In this document: positions 1 through 7,180 of the stretch, piece after piece
How positions within the stretch are numbered: the stretch's first letter is position 1
Layout of the letters: each line of letters begins with the position of its first letter
Assembly: GCF_000284415.1 (NCBI RefSeq)
Contig: NC_017059.1
Location: forward strand, 500,432 to 508,848
Reading direction: 5' to 3'
DNA: 8,417 nt
From: Pararhodospirillum photometricum DSM 122
Lineage (GTDB): Bacteria > Pseudomonadota > Alphaproteobacteria > Rhodospirillales > Rhodospirillaceae
Program-made: the position numbers and the translations under genes
The notes under the pieces: model-generated
Seen by the model: only the letters and a program-made list of their open reading frames with translations
Told to the model about the DNA's origin: nothing
The model's database searches: none

Positions 1-1162
1 TCGAGAACGACAGGTGCGCCTTTTCCTCGGGCGGCACACCGGCATGAATGTGCCAAGCCGGATTGGTCAGGCGCGCCTTGTCGTCCTGCCCGGGGAAGGC
101 CTCGACAAAGGCGGTGTATTCATCGACGGCGCGCGGAATCACATCAAAGTGGAGGCGCTTGGCCGTCTTGGGCTTTTGGAACATGAACAGAGCGAGGCTT
201 TCGGGATTGGCGTAGCGCAGCCACTCCTCGACCGCGAGGCCATTGCCCTTGGACTTGGAAATTTTCTGGCCCTCGCCATCCAAGAACAGCTCGTAGCTGA
301 GGGTTTGCGGCGGCTCGGCCCCGAGCAGGCGGCAAATCCGGCTGGACAGGACCACCGAGGGGATCAGGTCCTTGCCCGACATTTCGTAGTCCACGCCGAG
401 CGCAAACCAGCGCATGCCCCAATCGGCCTTCCATTGCAGCTTGCACGCCCCGCCGGTAACAGAGGTTTCCACCAGCGTGCCGTCGTCGCGGCGATACACC
501 AAGGTCCCGGCGGCGGCGTTGGTCTCGACCACGGGAACTTGCAACACCACGCCGGTCTCGGGACACACCGGCAAGAACGGCGCATAGGTGGCGCGGCGCT
601 CCTCGCCCAGAGTCGGCAGCACGACATCGCGCACCGCCTCGAACTGGCTCAACACCCGCAGCAAGGCCGCGTCGAAGCGCCCCGAGGTGTACCAGTCGCT
701 GGCCGACTGGAACTCGTATTCAAAGCCAAAGCCATCCAGAAACGCCCGCAGCCGGGCATTGTTGTGGTGGCCGAAGCTTTCATACTGCCCAAACGGATCG
801 GGGATCCGGGTGAGCGGCTTGCCCAGGTGCTGCGCGACCATCGCCTTGTTGGGGATGTTGTCGGGCACCTTGCGCAGGCCGTCCATGTCGTCGGAAAAGC
901 AAAACAACCGGGTCGGCATGTCGGGGGCCAGCACGCGAAAGGCGTTGCGCACCATGGTGGTCCGCACCACCTCGCCGAAGGTGCCGATGTGGGGCAGGCC
1001 CGACGGGCCATAGCCCGTTTCAAACAGAACATACCCCTTGTCGGGCACTTTGCCCTGCAACCGTTTCTCCAACAGCGCCCGGGCTTCCTGGAACGGCCAA
1101 GCGCTGGACGACAGCGCGGTCTCGCGATCCACGGGCGGAAGAACGGGGCTCATCATGGGCAT
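1..1162 (-). CDS. lysS: Class I lysyl-tRNA synthetase, N-terminal 387 residues (3' end beyond window)
   Basis: Charges tRNA-Lys with lysine in the cytoplasm. The reading frame is open from ATG at 1162 to base 2, and the C-terminus lies outside the window. It shows both class I synthetase signatures: [13 protein letters not shown] (residues 53-65, the HIGH-type motif HIGT at 58-61) and [10 protein letters not shown] (KMSKS-type loop, K300-S304). Between them lies [19 protein letters not shown], typical of the archaeal-type LysRS family (about 520-560 residues, so roughly 70% is here). Most bacteria use the unrelated class II LysRS, but many alphaproteobacteria are known to use this class I form. 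ATG 1162 is chosen because GAGAG lies 8 bases upstream. In-frame ATGs at 1156 and 1153 are alternatives that change only the first few residues. A promoter at 1199-1227 gives a short leader of about 30 nt. No frameshift was seen in the segments translated. Confidence 0.95.
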   Translation of the reverse strand, partial: MPMMSPVLPPVDRETALSSSAWPFQEARALLEKRLQGKVPDKGYVLFETGYGPSGLPHIGTFGEVVRTTMVRNAFRVLAPDMPTRLFCFSDDMDGLRKVPDNIPNKAMVAQHLGKPLTRIPDPFGQYESFGHHNNARLRAFLDGFGFEYEFQSASDWYTSGRFDAALLRVLSQFEAVRDVVLPTLGEERRATYAPFLPVCPETGVVLQVPVVETNAAAGTLVYRRDDGTLVETSVTGGACKLQWKADWGMRWFALGVDYEMSGKDLIPSVVLSSRICRLLGAEPPQTLSYELFLDGEGQKISKSKGNGLAVEEWLRYANPESLALFMFQKPKTAKRLHFDVIPRAVDEYTAFVEAFPGQDDKARLTNPAWHIHAGVPPEEKAHLSFS

Positions 1163-1198
1163 GGAACGGTCTCTCAAGGGGTGGAAGAAAAGACGTCG

Positions 1199-1227
1199 AC
1201 GCTAGGACGATCCCTGGCGTCCGTCAA
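1199..1227 (-). promoter_or_regulatory. Predicted lysS promoter
   Basis: On the minus strand TTGACG (1227-1222) is followed, after exactly 17 bases, by TAGCGT (1204-1199). This fits the alphaproteobacterial housekeeping pattern of a good -35 and a loose -10. The predicted start near 1192 leaves about 30 nt before the lysS ATG. Read by eye only. Confidence 0.55.
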
Positions 1228-1253
1228 GGAAAGGCAAGCGGAGGAAAAGGTAG

Positions 1254-1468
1254 GGGACGGAAGCGGGAGCCCCGCCTCCGTCCCGTCCCCCGTCGTCCTG
1301 TTCAAGTGGGGAGCCAGGACGAGGGGCACACGCCGGCCCGGGGACCTGGAAAGCCGGAGTTCTCCCCAGGCCCACACCAAGACGCGGCATGCCTCGGCAC
1401 CATCGACCCTCAAGGAGCGAGACCTCTCAGCCCGGGTCTGACAGAGGGTCGGCAAACACGTAAAGCTC
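1254..1468 (-). ncRNA. Candidate structured small RNA upstream of lysS
   Basis: Nearly all of 1254-1451 folds into four consecutive strong stems. They are 1254-1261/1277-1284 (8 bp, then an inner 5 bp stem with a 3-base loop), 1288-1300/1315-1326 (12 bp with one bulged G), 1341-1349/1366-1373 (8 bp with one bulge), and 1404-1411/1444-1451 (8 bp enclosing a 5 bp stem). A promoter-like site at 1475-1503 would start a minus-strand RNA near 1468. The last hairpin (1284-1254), followed by CTACCTTTTCC, could end it just before the lysS promoter. I recognise no known family: there are no 6S, SRP, RNase P or tmRNA hallmarks. GC-rich DNA folds easily, the stems read equally well on the plus strand, and strand and reality are inferred. 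Confidence 0.3.
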
Positions 1469-1474
1469 GACGAC

Positions 1475-1503
1475 ACGCTCTCATGGTCCCCCAAAAGGGT
1501 CAA
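1475..1503 (-). promoter_or_regulatory. Promoter-like site for the candidate minus-strand RNA
   Basis: TTGACC (1503-1498), a 17-base spacer, then GAGCGT (1480-1475), which closely resembles the lysS arrangement (TTGACG, 17, TAGCGT). The DNA just upstream on this strand (about 1504-1560) is AT-rich compared with the rest of the window, as in an UP element. The -10 is poor, so confidence is low. Confidence 0.3.
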
Positions 1504-1586
1504 GATTTGTTTAAGAAAAACCCATCCTTCTTTCCCAAAACTTCTGTGAAACAGCCCCTTTTGCCTCGGGACTCGGCACGCCGCAT

Positions 1587-1616
1587 TTGGAGTTACCCCA
1601 AAATTCACCGTATCGT
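1587..1616 (+). promoter_or_regulatory. Possible promoter for rsmB and the following glycosyltransferase
   Basis: TTGGAG (1587-1592) and TATCGT (1611-1616) are separated by 18 bases. The gmhA gene has the same layout (TTGGTC, 18, TATCGT). A start near 1623 would put the inverted repeat 1657-1771 inside the leader of the rsmB transcript. The -35 is weak. Confidence 0.3.
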
Positions 1617-1656
1617 CATGGAGGGGTCTTTCCCTTCCGGGGCGGTGTTGAGACTG

Positions 1657-1771
1657 AGAGAAGGCTGGGGAGGCTCGCCTCCCCAGACCCCTCCGATCCT
1701 GGGACTTCCCTTGATGCGAAGGGCCAGCGGGAACGAGGGGTCTGGGGAGGCAAGCCTCCCCAGCCTTCTCT
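1657..1771. repeat. Composite inverted repeat built from two 22-bp palindromes
   Basis: Arms 1658-1693 and 1735-1770 are 36-base reverse complements with one mismatch, and one further A-T pair extends the outer end. Each arm is itself a near-perfect palindrome, CTGGGGAGGC-NN-GCCTCCCCAG, at 1665-1686 (centre TC) and 1742-1763 (centre AA). The 41-base interval holds a further small stem, CCCTT/AAGGG (1708-1712/1719-1723). A third copy of the same unit lies at 7237-7269. It has no coding capacity of its own and resembles a dispersed REP-like intergenic element. If transcribed with rsmB it would form a very stable hairpin about 50 bases before the start codon. Confidence 0.8.
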
Positions 1772-1824
1772 TTTCCCCAAGCAACCATTGCTCCGCCCGC
1801 GCGGGAGGCGTAAAAACCGGTACC

Positions 1825-3126
1825 ATGACAGAAACCGCCACCGCCACGAGGGCCGCCGCCCTCGACGTGATGGCGGCCGTCCTTGATCAGGGCCGGCCGC
1901 TGGAGGAAGCCTTTGATGCCGCCGTGCGGGCCTTGGGGCCGCGCGATCGGGCGTTTACGCGCCTGCTGGTGGCCACCACCTTGCGCCGGCTGGGACGGCT
2001 TGACCGGATCTTGAAGGGCTTTCTCGACAAGCCCCTGCCCAAACGAGCCTCCGGCGCCCGCCACCTGCTGCGCCTTGGCGCCGCCCAGATGCTCTTTTTG
2101 GGAACCCCCGCCCACGCCGCCGTCGCCACCGCCGTGGAAGCGGCCCGGCGCCGCCAGCTCCACCCCTATGCCGGCCTCATCAACGCCGTCTTGCGCAAGG
2201 TGGCCAAGGAAGGCCCGGCCCGCCTCGCCGCCCTCGACGATCCCTTCGCCGACCTGCCGGCTTGGTTGACCGAAAGCTGGAGCCAAGCCTATGGCCCCGA
2301 CCAAGCCGCCGCCATCGCCCGGGCCAGCGGCTGCGAGGCCCCCCTCGACTTGACAGCGCGCGACGGCAACGCCGAGGCTCTGGCCCAACTCGTTGGCGGC
2401 ACCGTCTTGCCCACCGGCTCGGTTCGACTGCCCGTCGGCACCGCCGTGCCCGAGCTGCCCGGCTATCGCGACGGCACCTGGTGGGTCCAAGATGCCGCCG
2501 CCGCTCTGCCCGTGCGTCTGGCCGGGCCCCTGGCCGGCAAGCGTGCCGCTGACCTGTGCGCCGCTCCCGGGGGCAAGACCTTGCAACTGGCCGCCGCCGG
2601 CGCCCATGTGGTCGCCCTGGATCGCGCCGAGGCCCGGCTGGCCCGGGTGCGCGAAAACCTGACCCGCACCAAGCTGGGCGAGGCGGTCACCCTGATCGCC
2701 GCCGATGCCACAACCTGGGCCCCCACCGACGGCGCCCTGTTCGATGTCGTTTTGGTTGATGCGCCGTGCAGCGCCACCGGCACGGTGCGCCGTCACCCCG
2801 ATGCGCCCTGGATCAAGCGCCCCACCGATGCCGCCGGGCTGACCCAGACCCAAGACGGCCTGCTTGATGCCGCCCATCGTCTGCTGGCTCCGGGCGGCGT
2901 CCTCATTTATGGCGTGTGCTCGCTGCAACCCGAGGAAGGCGCCCCGCGCGTGGCCGCCGCGCTGGCCCGCCATGCCGACCTCGCCCGCCGCCCCCTGACC
3001 CCCGGCGAGACCGGCCTGCGCCCCGACATGATCACCCCCGAGGGCGACGCCCGCCTACTGCCCTGCCATCTTGAGGACCTGGGCGGCATGGATGGGTTTT
3101 TCGTGGCCCGGCTGGTCAAAACATGA
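1825..3126 (+). CDS. rsmB: RsmB-type 16S rRNA (cytosine-C5) methyltransferase
   Basis: Uses S-adenosylmethionine to methylate C5 of a cytosine in 16S rRNA (C967 in the E. coli enzyme) during ribosome assembly. The protein has 433 residues, the usual length for RsmB. A NusB-like RNA-binding domain occupies roughly residues 8-140, followed by the Rossmann-fold methyltransferase. It carries SAM motif ADLCAAPGGK (242-251), motif IV VDAPCSATGT (311-320, with the PC cysteine C315), motif VI YGVCSLQPEEG (catalytic-type C365), and the C-terminal LLPCHLEDLGGMDGFF stretch. The upstream open frame to 1306 is non-coding in character. ATG 1825 is chosen because family similarity begins at once. The nearest Shine-Dalgarno-like GGGAGG (1802-1807) is unusually distant, 17 bases. 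The exact target base is inferred, since alphaproteobacteria can carry more than one RsmB-like paralogue. It is followed by a co-directional glycosyltransferase. Confidence 0.9.
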   Translation: MTETATATRAAALDVMAAVLDQGRPLEEAFDAAVRALGPRDRAFTRLLVATTLRRLGRLDRILKGFLDKPLPKRASGARHLLRLGAAQMLFLGTPAHAAVATAVEAARRRQLHPYAGLINAVLRKVAKEGPARLAALDDPFADLPAWLTESWSQAYGPDQAAAIARASGCEAPLDLTARDGNAEALAQLVGGTVLPTGSVRLPVGTAVPELPGYRDGTWWVQDAAAALPVRLAGPLAGKRAADLCAAPGGKTLQLAAAGAHVVALDRAEARLARVRENLTRTKLGEAVTLIAADATTWAPTDGALFDVVLVDAPCSATGTVRRHPDAPWIKRPTDAAGLTQTQDGLLDAAHRLLAPGGVLIYGVCSLQPEEGAPRVAAALARHADLARRPLTPGETGLRPDMITPEGDARLLPCHLEDLGGMDGFFVARLVKT

Positions 3127-3130
3127 CCCC

Positions 3131-3158
3131 TGCCCCCGGGGAGGCGGTGTCGGGGGCA
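3131..3158 (+). other. Hairpin between rsmB and the glycosyltransferase gene
   Basis: TGCCCCCG (3131-3138) and CGGGGGCA (3151-3158) pair perfectly around a 12-base loop, 5 bases after the rsmB stop and before the next gene's ribosome-binding site. No T-run follows, so it is a poor terminator. It may lower read-through or protect the upstream message. This is inference from sequence only. Confidence 0.35.
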
Positions 3159-3184
3159 CCTCGGGCAATCGGGAGGACGACGGT

Positions 3185-4758
3185 GTGACAGCCGGAGAAA
3201 GGAACAAAAACAGGACGGCTGAATCTCCCTCTCCCCCCTCCTCTCCCCCCCGCCCTGGCCCGCAAGGCGCCCTGCTCGTGGTGGCCGGGCTGCTGGCCGC
3301 CGCGCTGGCCCTGCAAGCGGGGCTGTGGACCGGCGGGCGCAACGACGATGCCGAGCTGCTGCTGCACGGGCAGTTTCTGGCCACGCGCTACGATGCCCTC
3401 AACCCGCCCCTGGTGGCCTGGGCGGGCTGGCTGGTCCAGCAGGCTTTCGGACCCACGCTGCTCGCCGTGCGGCTGCTCGTTACCTTGGGGCTGCTGGGCT
3501 GCGCCGGGGCGTTTGGCGCGCTGGCCCAGCGTCTGGGCGCCGGAGCCTCGACCCGCACTCTCGCGACTCTGGCCCCCCTGACCCTGCTGCATCAGGGCTT
3601 TTACCCCTACATCAACCTGTCGCACAGCGTGTTCCTGACCCTGTTCAGTGTCCTCACCTTGTGCGCGCTGCTCGACGTGATGGCCGAGGGCCGCCGCCGG
3701 CACTTTGGGCTGCTTGGCCTGAGCGCCGGACTCCTGCTGCTGACCAAGTTCAACGCGGTGCTGATCTTGGCGGCGATGGCCGGCGCGGTCATGCTGGTGG
3801 CTCCCGCGCGCCGTGCCGTGGTGCGGCCTCGCCTCGGGTGGAGCCTCGGTGCGGCCGTGCTGGTCGCTGGTCCGGTGTATGCCGACCTGCTGGCCCACTG
3901 GCCGGCCTTTGTGGCCTTGTATCAGGGCAAGATGGGCCTCGCCCCGGCCCGGCCGCCCTGGCCCGCCGGGATCGGGGCCGCGCTGCTCTCCCTGGGCGGG
4001 CAAGGCCTTGCGATCCTCATGCCCGGCGCCGCCCTGGCCTTGGTGGTGTTTGCCCGGCGCTGGCCCCGCCAATGGCGCCAGGAGACGGTGGTCGCCCGGC
4101 CGGCGTGGCGGGTGGCCGCCCTGGTCCCCGGGCTTACCCTGGCGCTGATGGCCGGGTTGATCATGACGGGGCTGTCCCGTGGCTTCAGCCCGCACCATCT
4201 GCTGCCGCTGGGCCTGGGCATGGTGCCCTTGCTGGTGTGGTTGACCGAGGGGGTGCCCGAGACGGCCCCCGAGCGGCGGCTGTTTGGCGGGCTGGCCATC
4301 GCGCTGGGCGTGGCGGGGGTGGTGGCCCTGGGGCATTTCACCTGGAAGACCGCCGCCACCTGTACGCGAAAGTGCGGCATCGTCTTGCCTTATGAGCGGT
4401 ATGCCGAGGGCTTCCGCGCGGCGGGCTTCGAGGGAGGCACGGTGGTTCAGTTGACCTCGGTGCACGCAGTCCCCTTGACCGCCCTGCGGCCATGGTTTCC
4501 CAACAGCCGCTTCGTGCGTCCCCTGGATCCCCAGGCCCGCGAGGTGGTGCCGCCAGTGGGGACAGCGGGGCCGGCCTGTCTTGTGGTTTGGGAAGCCGGA
4601 CTCCCCCCCGGTGTGGGACGCCCTCCCCCTGGGTGCCCCTCGAGCCAAGCCCCGGGGCGACGAGGTTTCCGGTCCCGCTCGCTCTGTCCGGCCGTCCGGG
4701 GCCGACCTTGGCGTTCAAGGTTCTGGAGAGCTGCGGGGCGCTGGCCGCATCGCGTTAG
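3185..4758 (+). CDS. PMT/ArnT-like membrane glycosyltransferase, with two apparent frameshifts near the 3' end
   Basis: An integral membrane sugar transferase of the GT39/GT83-like kind, expected to move a sugar from a polyprenyl-phosphate carrier to an envelope acceptor; the substrate is unknown. About ten hydrophobic segments lie between residues 29 and 385. Between the first two are NDDAE (53-57) and ALNPPLVAW (71-79), the acidic and PPLVAW-like motifs of this superfamily; HHLLPLGLG (337-345) is also typical. A soluble tail follows from about residue 390. GTG 3185 is chosen because GGAGG (3172-3176) sits 8 bases upstream. As sequenced, the frame runs on to 4996 through the opposite-strand deacetylase gene. 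Dropping one C from the seven-C run at 4603-4609 and one T from 4666-4668 gives a 523-residue protein ending ...TLAFKVLESCGALAASR at TAG 4756-4758, directly before a hairpin. This could be sequencing error or real decay. Confidence 0.7.
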
Positions 4759-4796
4759 AAGGCCGGGGCCCCCTCCGGTCCTGAAGGGGCGCCTTC
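4758..4796. terminator. Hairpin between convergent glycosyltransferase and deacetylase genes
   Basis: GAAGGC (4758-4763) pairs with GCCTTC (4791-4796), and GCCCC (4768-4772) with GGGGC (4786-4790), leaving a 4-base bulge and a 13-base loop. It fills the space between TAG 4756-4758 and the stop of the minus-strand gene at 4801. Neither side has a T-run, so it is not a classical terminator. Its position fits a bidirectional transcript end. Confidence 0.4.
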
Positions 4797-4800
4797 CGCC

Positions 4801-5955
4801 TCAGGCCCGCCAGCGAATGACGGCGCTGGAGGGAATCAACGCAATCCCGCGACCGGCCAGCGTCGGCAGCCATTGGGCCAAGGCGGCATGGGTCGCCGGC
4901 CGGGGATGGCCGATGGCCACCGCGTGGCCGTGGCGCTGGGCAATCTGCTCGGCCTGGGCCAACTGCCGGGCGATCACGGCTGGGTCGTTGACGTGATCAA
5001 TAAACACCGCCCGCTCGGCAAAGGGCACGCGGTAGGTCCGGGCCAGATCGGCGGCCACCGAGCGGTCGGTGGTGCGGCTGTCCAGGAACATCAGGCCGCG
5101 CCGGCCCATGTCCTCCAGCACCACCCGCATGCCGGCGGCATCGGCGGTAAAGCGGCTGCCCATGTGATTGTTGAGACCGACCACGCCGGGGAAGCGCTCC
5201 AGCGCCTCGGCCAGCAAGCGGCGCTGGGTGTCTGGCGGCTGGCTGACCTTGAGGGCCCCCGGCCCGGGATCAACCCCGGCGTCGCGCGGCTCCATGGGCA
5301 GATGGAGCATGGTTTCGTGGCCAAAGGCGCGAACCGCGTTGGCCAAACCCCGGGGGTCGCCGGCATAGGCCATACACGAAATGGTAAGAGGGCCGGGCAG
5401 GGCGATCATGGCCTGGCTCCAGGAGCGATCGACCCCCACGTCGTCGATCACCACCGCGATTTTGGGGCGGGCGCCGGGATCGCTGATCGCCAGGGCATTG
5501 TCGCGCCACGGCGTGCCCGAGCGCCGGGGCTGGGCCGGCAGCTGGGGCGCGACGGCAGCCGCTGGCGGCACGCTGGGCGGTTCGGCGGGGAGTTCAGCGA
5601 GTTCGGCCGACTCGGGCGGCGGCGCAATGACGCGCGGGGCCTGGGGGGGCGGCGCCATCACCGAGGGCAGGGCCCCTTCGGCCTCGGGTCCGGGCACAAG
5701 GCCGCGCGCCAAGCGCTGGGACTGGGCCTGCGCGCGGGCCAGTTCCTCGGGGGTGACCACCGTCAAGCGCTCGGCCGGCACGGGCGGGGCTGGAGAGGGG
5801 GCCGCCGTGGGCGCCAAGCCTGCCCCCCCCAGCAAGCGGCCGGCGCTGGCCCCGCCGACCACGCCAACCAGCAAGGTTCCCGCCGCCGCCAAGAAGGCGC
5901 GGCGTCCGAAGGGGTCGCGGGGAGGGGCGGGCTTTTTGCGCTTTTTTGCGGGCAT
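4801..5955 (-). CDS. Divergent polysaccharide deacetylase family protein, exported or membrane-anchored
   Basis: Member of the divergent polysaccharide deacetylase family (YibQ/DUF610), which has the NodB-like barrel fold; the substrate is unknown, presumably an envelope or periplasmic glycan. The 384 residues comprise a basic N-terminus, a hydrophobic segment (about 20-47), a Pro/Ala-rich linker (about 48-150), and the catalytic domain (about 165-384). Family motifs are IAVVIDDVG (166-174, paired Asp 171-172), HLPMEP (218-223), GLNNHMGSRFT (260-270), FLDSRTT (290-296) and AIGHPRP (347-353). GRRAFLAAAG just before the hydrophobic segment resembles a twin-arginine signal. The start is uncertain: ATG 5955 has only a weak GGA upstream; in-frame GTG 5961 and TTG 5973 would add 2 or 6 residues. 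It lies 48 bases downstream of the 101-residue gene on the same strand, probably co-transcribed. Confidence 0.88.
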   Translation of the reverse strand: MPAKKRKKPAPPRDPFGRRAFLAAAGTLLVGVVGGASAGRLLGGAGLAPTAAPSPAPPVPAERLTVVTPEELARAQAQSQRLARGLVPGPEAEGALPSVMAPPPQAPRVIAPPPESAELAELPAEPPSVPPAAAVAPQLPAQPRRSGTPWRDNALAISDPGARPKIAVVIDDVGVDRSWSQAMIALPGPLTISCMAYAGDPRGLANAVRAFGHETMLHLPMEPRDAGVDPGPGALKVSQPPDTQRRLLAEALERFPGVVGLNNHMGSRFTADAAGMRVVLEDMGRRGLMFLDSRTTDRSVAADLARTYRVPFAERAVFIDHVNDPAVIARQLAQAEQIAQRHGHAVAIGHPRPATHAALAQWLPTLAGRGIALIPSSAVIRWRA

Positions 5956-6003
5956 CGACACGGATCCAGCCAAAGGAGGAACCCTAGCCTGCCACGTCTT
6001 CGC

Positions 6004-6309
6004 TTAAGACCCGGTTACTTGCTCCGAGGGATCGGCGCGGCTGATCATCACCATGAACGGAATGTCGCCGCGCTGCACCTTGAGAACCCCGGTGGCGGTC
6101 ACAACGCCCAGAGCGTGGTTTTTAAGCGCCGTCTGGACATCGTAGCGGATTCCCTCCTTGGGGAGTTGCACGTGGTCCACATAGTCCATGAAGGCCTCGA
6201 CCAGACGGATCCGTGACGCTTCCATCAGGTCGGTCTCGGTGCTGAAGGTATAGGTGTTCTGGGCGCCGGTGGCGGCATCAAACATTACGGCGGTGTAGGT
6301 CGTGGTCAT
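6004..6309 (-). CDS. Uncharacterised 101-residue protein
   Basis: I do not recognise this family. The open frame extends far upstream, but ATG 6309 is preferred: downstream of it the sequence reads like a real soluble protein (MTTTYTAVMFDAATG at the start, then a mixed helical region ASRIRLVEAFMDYVDHV at 31-47, then VLKVQRGDIPFMVMISR near the end), whereas the upstream part overlaps gmhA on the other strand. It has no signal peptide, membrane segment, cysteine pair or catalytic motif. The alternation of short strands with one helix suggests a small alpha/beta fold. A weak GAGA lies about 9 bases before the ATG, much like the lysS start region. A -10-like TATAGG lies 67 bases upstream. It is followed at 48 bases by the deacetylase gene and is divergent from gmhA, so an envelope role is possible but only by association. 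Confidence 0.7.
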   Translation of the reverse strand: MTTTYTAVMFDAATGAQNTYTFSTETDLMEASRIRLVEAFMDYVDHVQLPKEGIRYDVQTALKNHALGVVTATGVLKVQRGDIPFMVMISRADPSEQVTGS

Positions 6310-6375
6310 GGGAAGCCGTCTCAAAAGGGAGGGACAGGGCTCCCTTGGTTCCATTCCTCGTGGTCGCGCGCAACG

Positions 6376-6403
6376 CCTATACCGGGATGTCACGAAACAA
6401 TAA
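6376..6403 (-). promoter_or_regulatory. Possible promoter for the 101-residue gene and deacetylase
   Basis: TATAGG (6381-6376) is a good -10 match. TTATTG (6403-6398), 16 bases upstream, is a poor -35. A start near 6369 would give a leader of about 60 nt. It lies back to back with the gmhA promoter candidate at 6455-6484. Confidence 0.35.
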
Positions 6404-6454
6404 CCCGTTTGGGGGGCGCCCGGCCGCGGTTTTTGCCCAGGTCTTGCGACATCT

Positions 6455-6484
6455 TTGGTCCGAGCGGTGGGCGCGGTGTATCGT
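6455..6484 (+). promoter_or_regulatory. Possible gmhA promoter
   Basis: TTGGTC (6455-6460), 18 bases, then TATCGT (6479-6484), the same layout as the site before rsmB. A start near 6491 leaves about 29 nt before the gmhA ATG, an ordinary leader length. Confidence 0.4.
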
Positions 6485-6519
6485 GCTCCTCTGGTTCCCC
6501 GACAATGAGATGCCTTGCC

Positions 6520-7146
6520 ATGACCTCCTCTCCCCGGTCCTTTGAAGCCTCCCTGGATCACGTCCGGGCCCTGTTCCAGCGCTCCATCGCCCTCAAGACC
6601 GAGGTCCTGCACGACCATGCCCCGGTCATCGTGCGCATGGCCGGGGTGTGCGAGGAAGCCCTGGCCATGGGAGGAAAAATCCTGCTGTGCGGCAACGGCG
6701 GATCGGCCGCCGACGCCCAGCATCTCGCCGCCGAGTTCCTCGTGCGCCTGCGCTCCGAGGTCAACCGACCGGGCCTCGCCGCCCTGGCCCTCGCCCTCGA
6801 TCCCTCCTCGCTGACCGCCTGCGGCAACGATTATGGCTTCGAGGGCTACTTCGCCCGCATGGTCGAAACCCTGGGCCAGCCCGGCGACGTCCTGATCGGC
6901 ATCACCACCTCGGGCCGCTCCCCTAACGTGGTGCGGGCCCTGGAAATCGCCCGCCGCCGCGGCCTCCACCCCTTGGGCCTCCTAGGCGGCACCGGCCAAC
7001 CCGCCCTCGCCCTGTGCGACGAAGCCCTCGTCGTCCCCTCCAGCGAAACCGGACGCGTCCAAGAAGTCCACATCACCGCCGGCCACGCCCTCGTCGAACT
7101 CGTCGAAGACGCCCTCCTCGCCCGACGCCATATCACGCGCCTGTGA
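6520..7146 (+). CDS. gmhA: Phosphoheptose isomerase (sedoheptulose-7-phosphate isomerase), SIS domain
   Basis: Converts D-sedoheptulose 7-phosphate to D-glycero-D-manno-heptose 7-phosphate in the cytoplasm, the first step of ADP-heptose synthesis for the lipopolysaccharide core. The protein has 208 residues (family about 190-200) and consists of one SIS domain. It has LLCGNGGSAADAQHLAAEF (55-73), with H68 and E72 at the expected metal/active-site positions, and the phosphosugar loop TTSGRSPNVV (129-138). Near the end QEVHITAGH supplies Q181 and H189, matching the remaining catalytic pair of GmhA. These residues argue against DiaA, the related non-catalytic DnaA-binding SIS protein. ATG 6520 is preferred, with GAGA about 9 bases upstream; an in-frame ATG at 6505 would add five residues. 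No other heptose gene is in the window, so the gene stands alone here. It is divergent from the 101-residue gene and ends in the palindrome cluster. Confidence 0.9.
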   Translation: MTSSPRSFEASLDHVRALFQRSIALKTEVLHDHAPVIVRMAGVCEEALAMGGKILLCGNGGSAADAQHLAAEFLVRLRSEVNRPGLAALALALDPSSLTACGNDYGFEGYFARMVETLGQPGDVLIGITTSGRSPNVVRALEIARRRGLHPLGLLGGTGQPALALCDEALVVPSSETGRVQEVHITAGHALVELVEDALLARRHITRL

Positions 7147-7180
7147 GGGGCGGGGGCGGGGTGCTGCGCCGTCGGGGAAT

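Noticed and set aside
14..1441. 475-codon open frame on the plus strand
   Set aside because: It lies opposite lysS, whose motifs are clear; it is rich in His, Gly, Gln and Ala with no domain, the usual shadow of a GC-rich gene.
1306..1824. In-frame upstream extension of RsmB
   Set aside because: It passes through the inverted repeat and AT-rich promoter DNA, and RsmB similarity begins just after ATG 1825.
1174..2973. 599-codon open frame on the minus strand
   Set aside because: It is antisense to rsmB and crosses the palindromic repeat and promoter zone; Gly/Gln-rich with no motif.
3116..4648. 510-codon open frame on the minus strand opposite the glycosyltransferase
   Set aside because: Its Gly/Gln/His/Arg-rich composition is that of an antisense shadow, while the plus strand shows membrane segments and family motifs.
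4873..6216. 447-codon plus-strand open frame
   Set aside because: It is antisense to the deacetylase and the 101-residue gene; Gly/Arg/His-rich with no recognisable domain.
6310..6969. Upstream extension of the 101-residue minus-strand gene
   Set aside because: It overlaps gmhA in antisense and has shadow-like composition; ATG 6309 begins the protein-like part.
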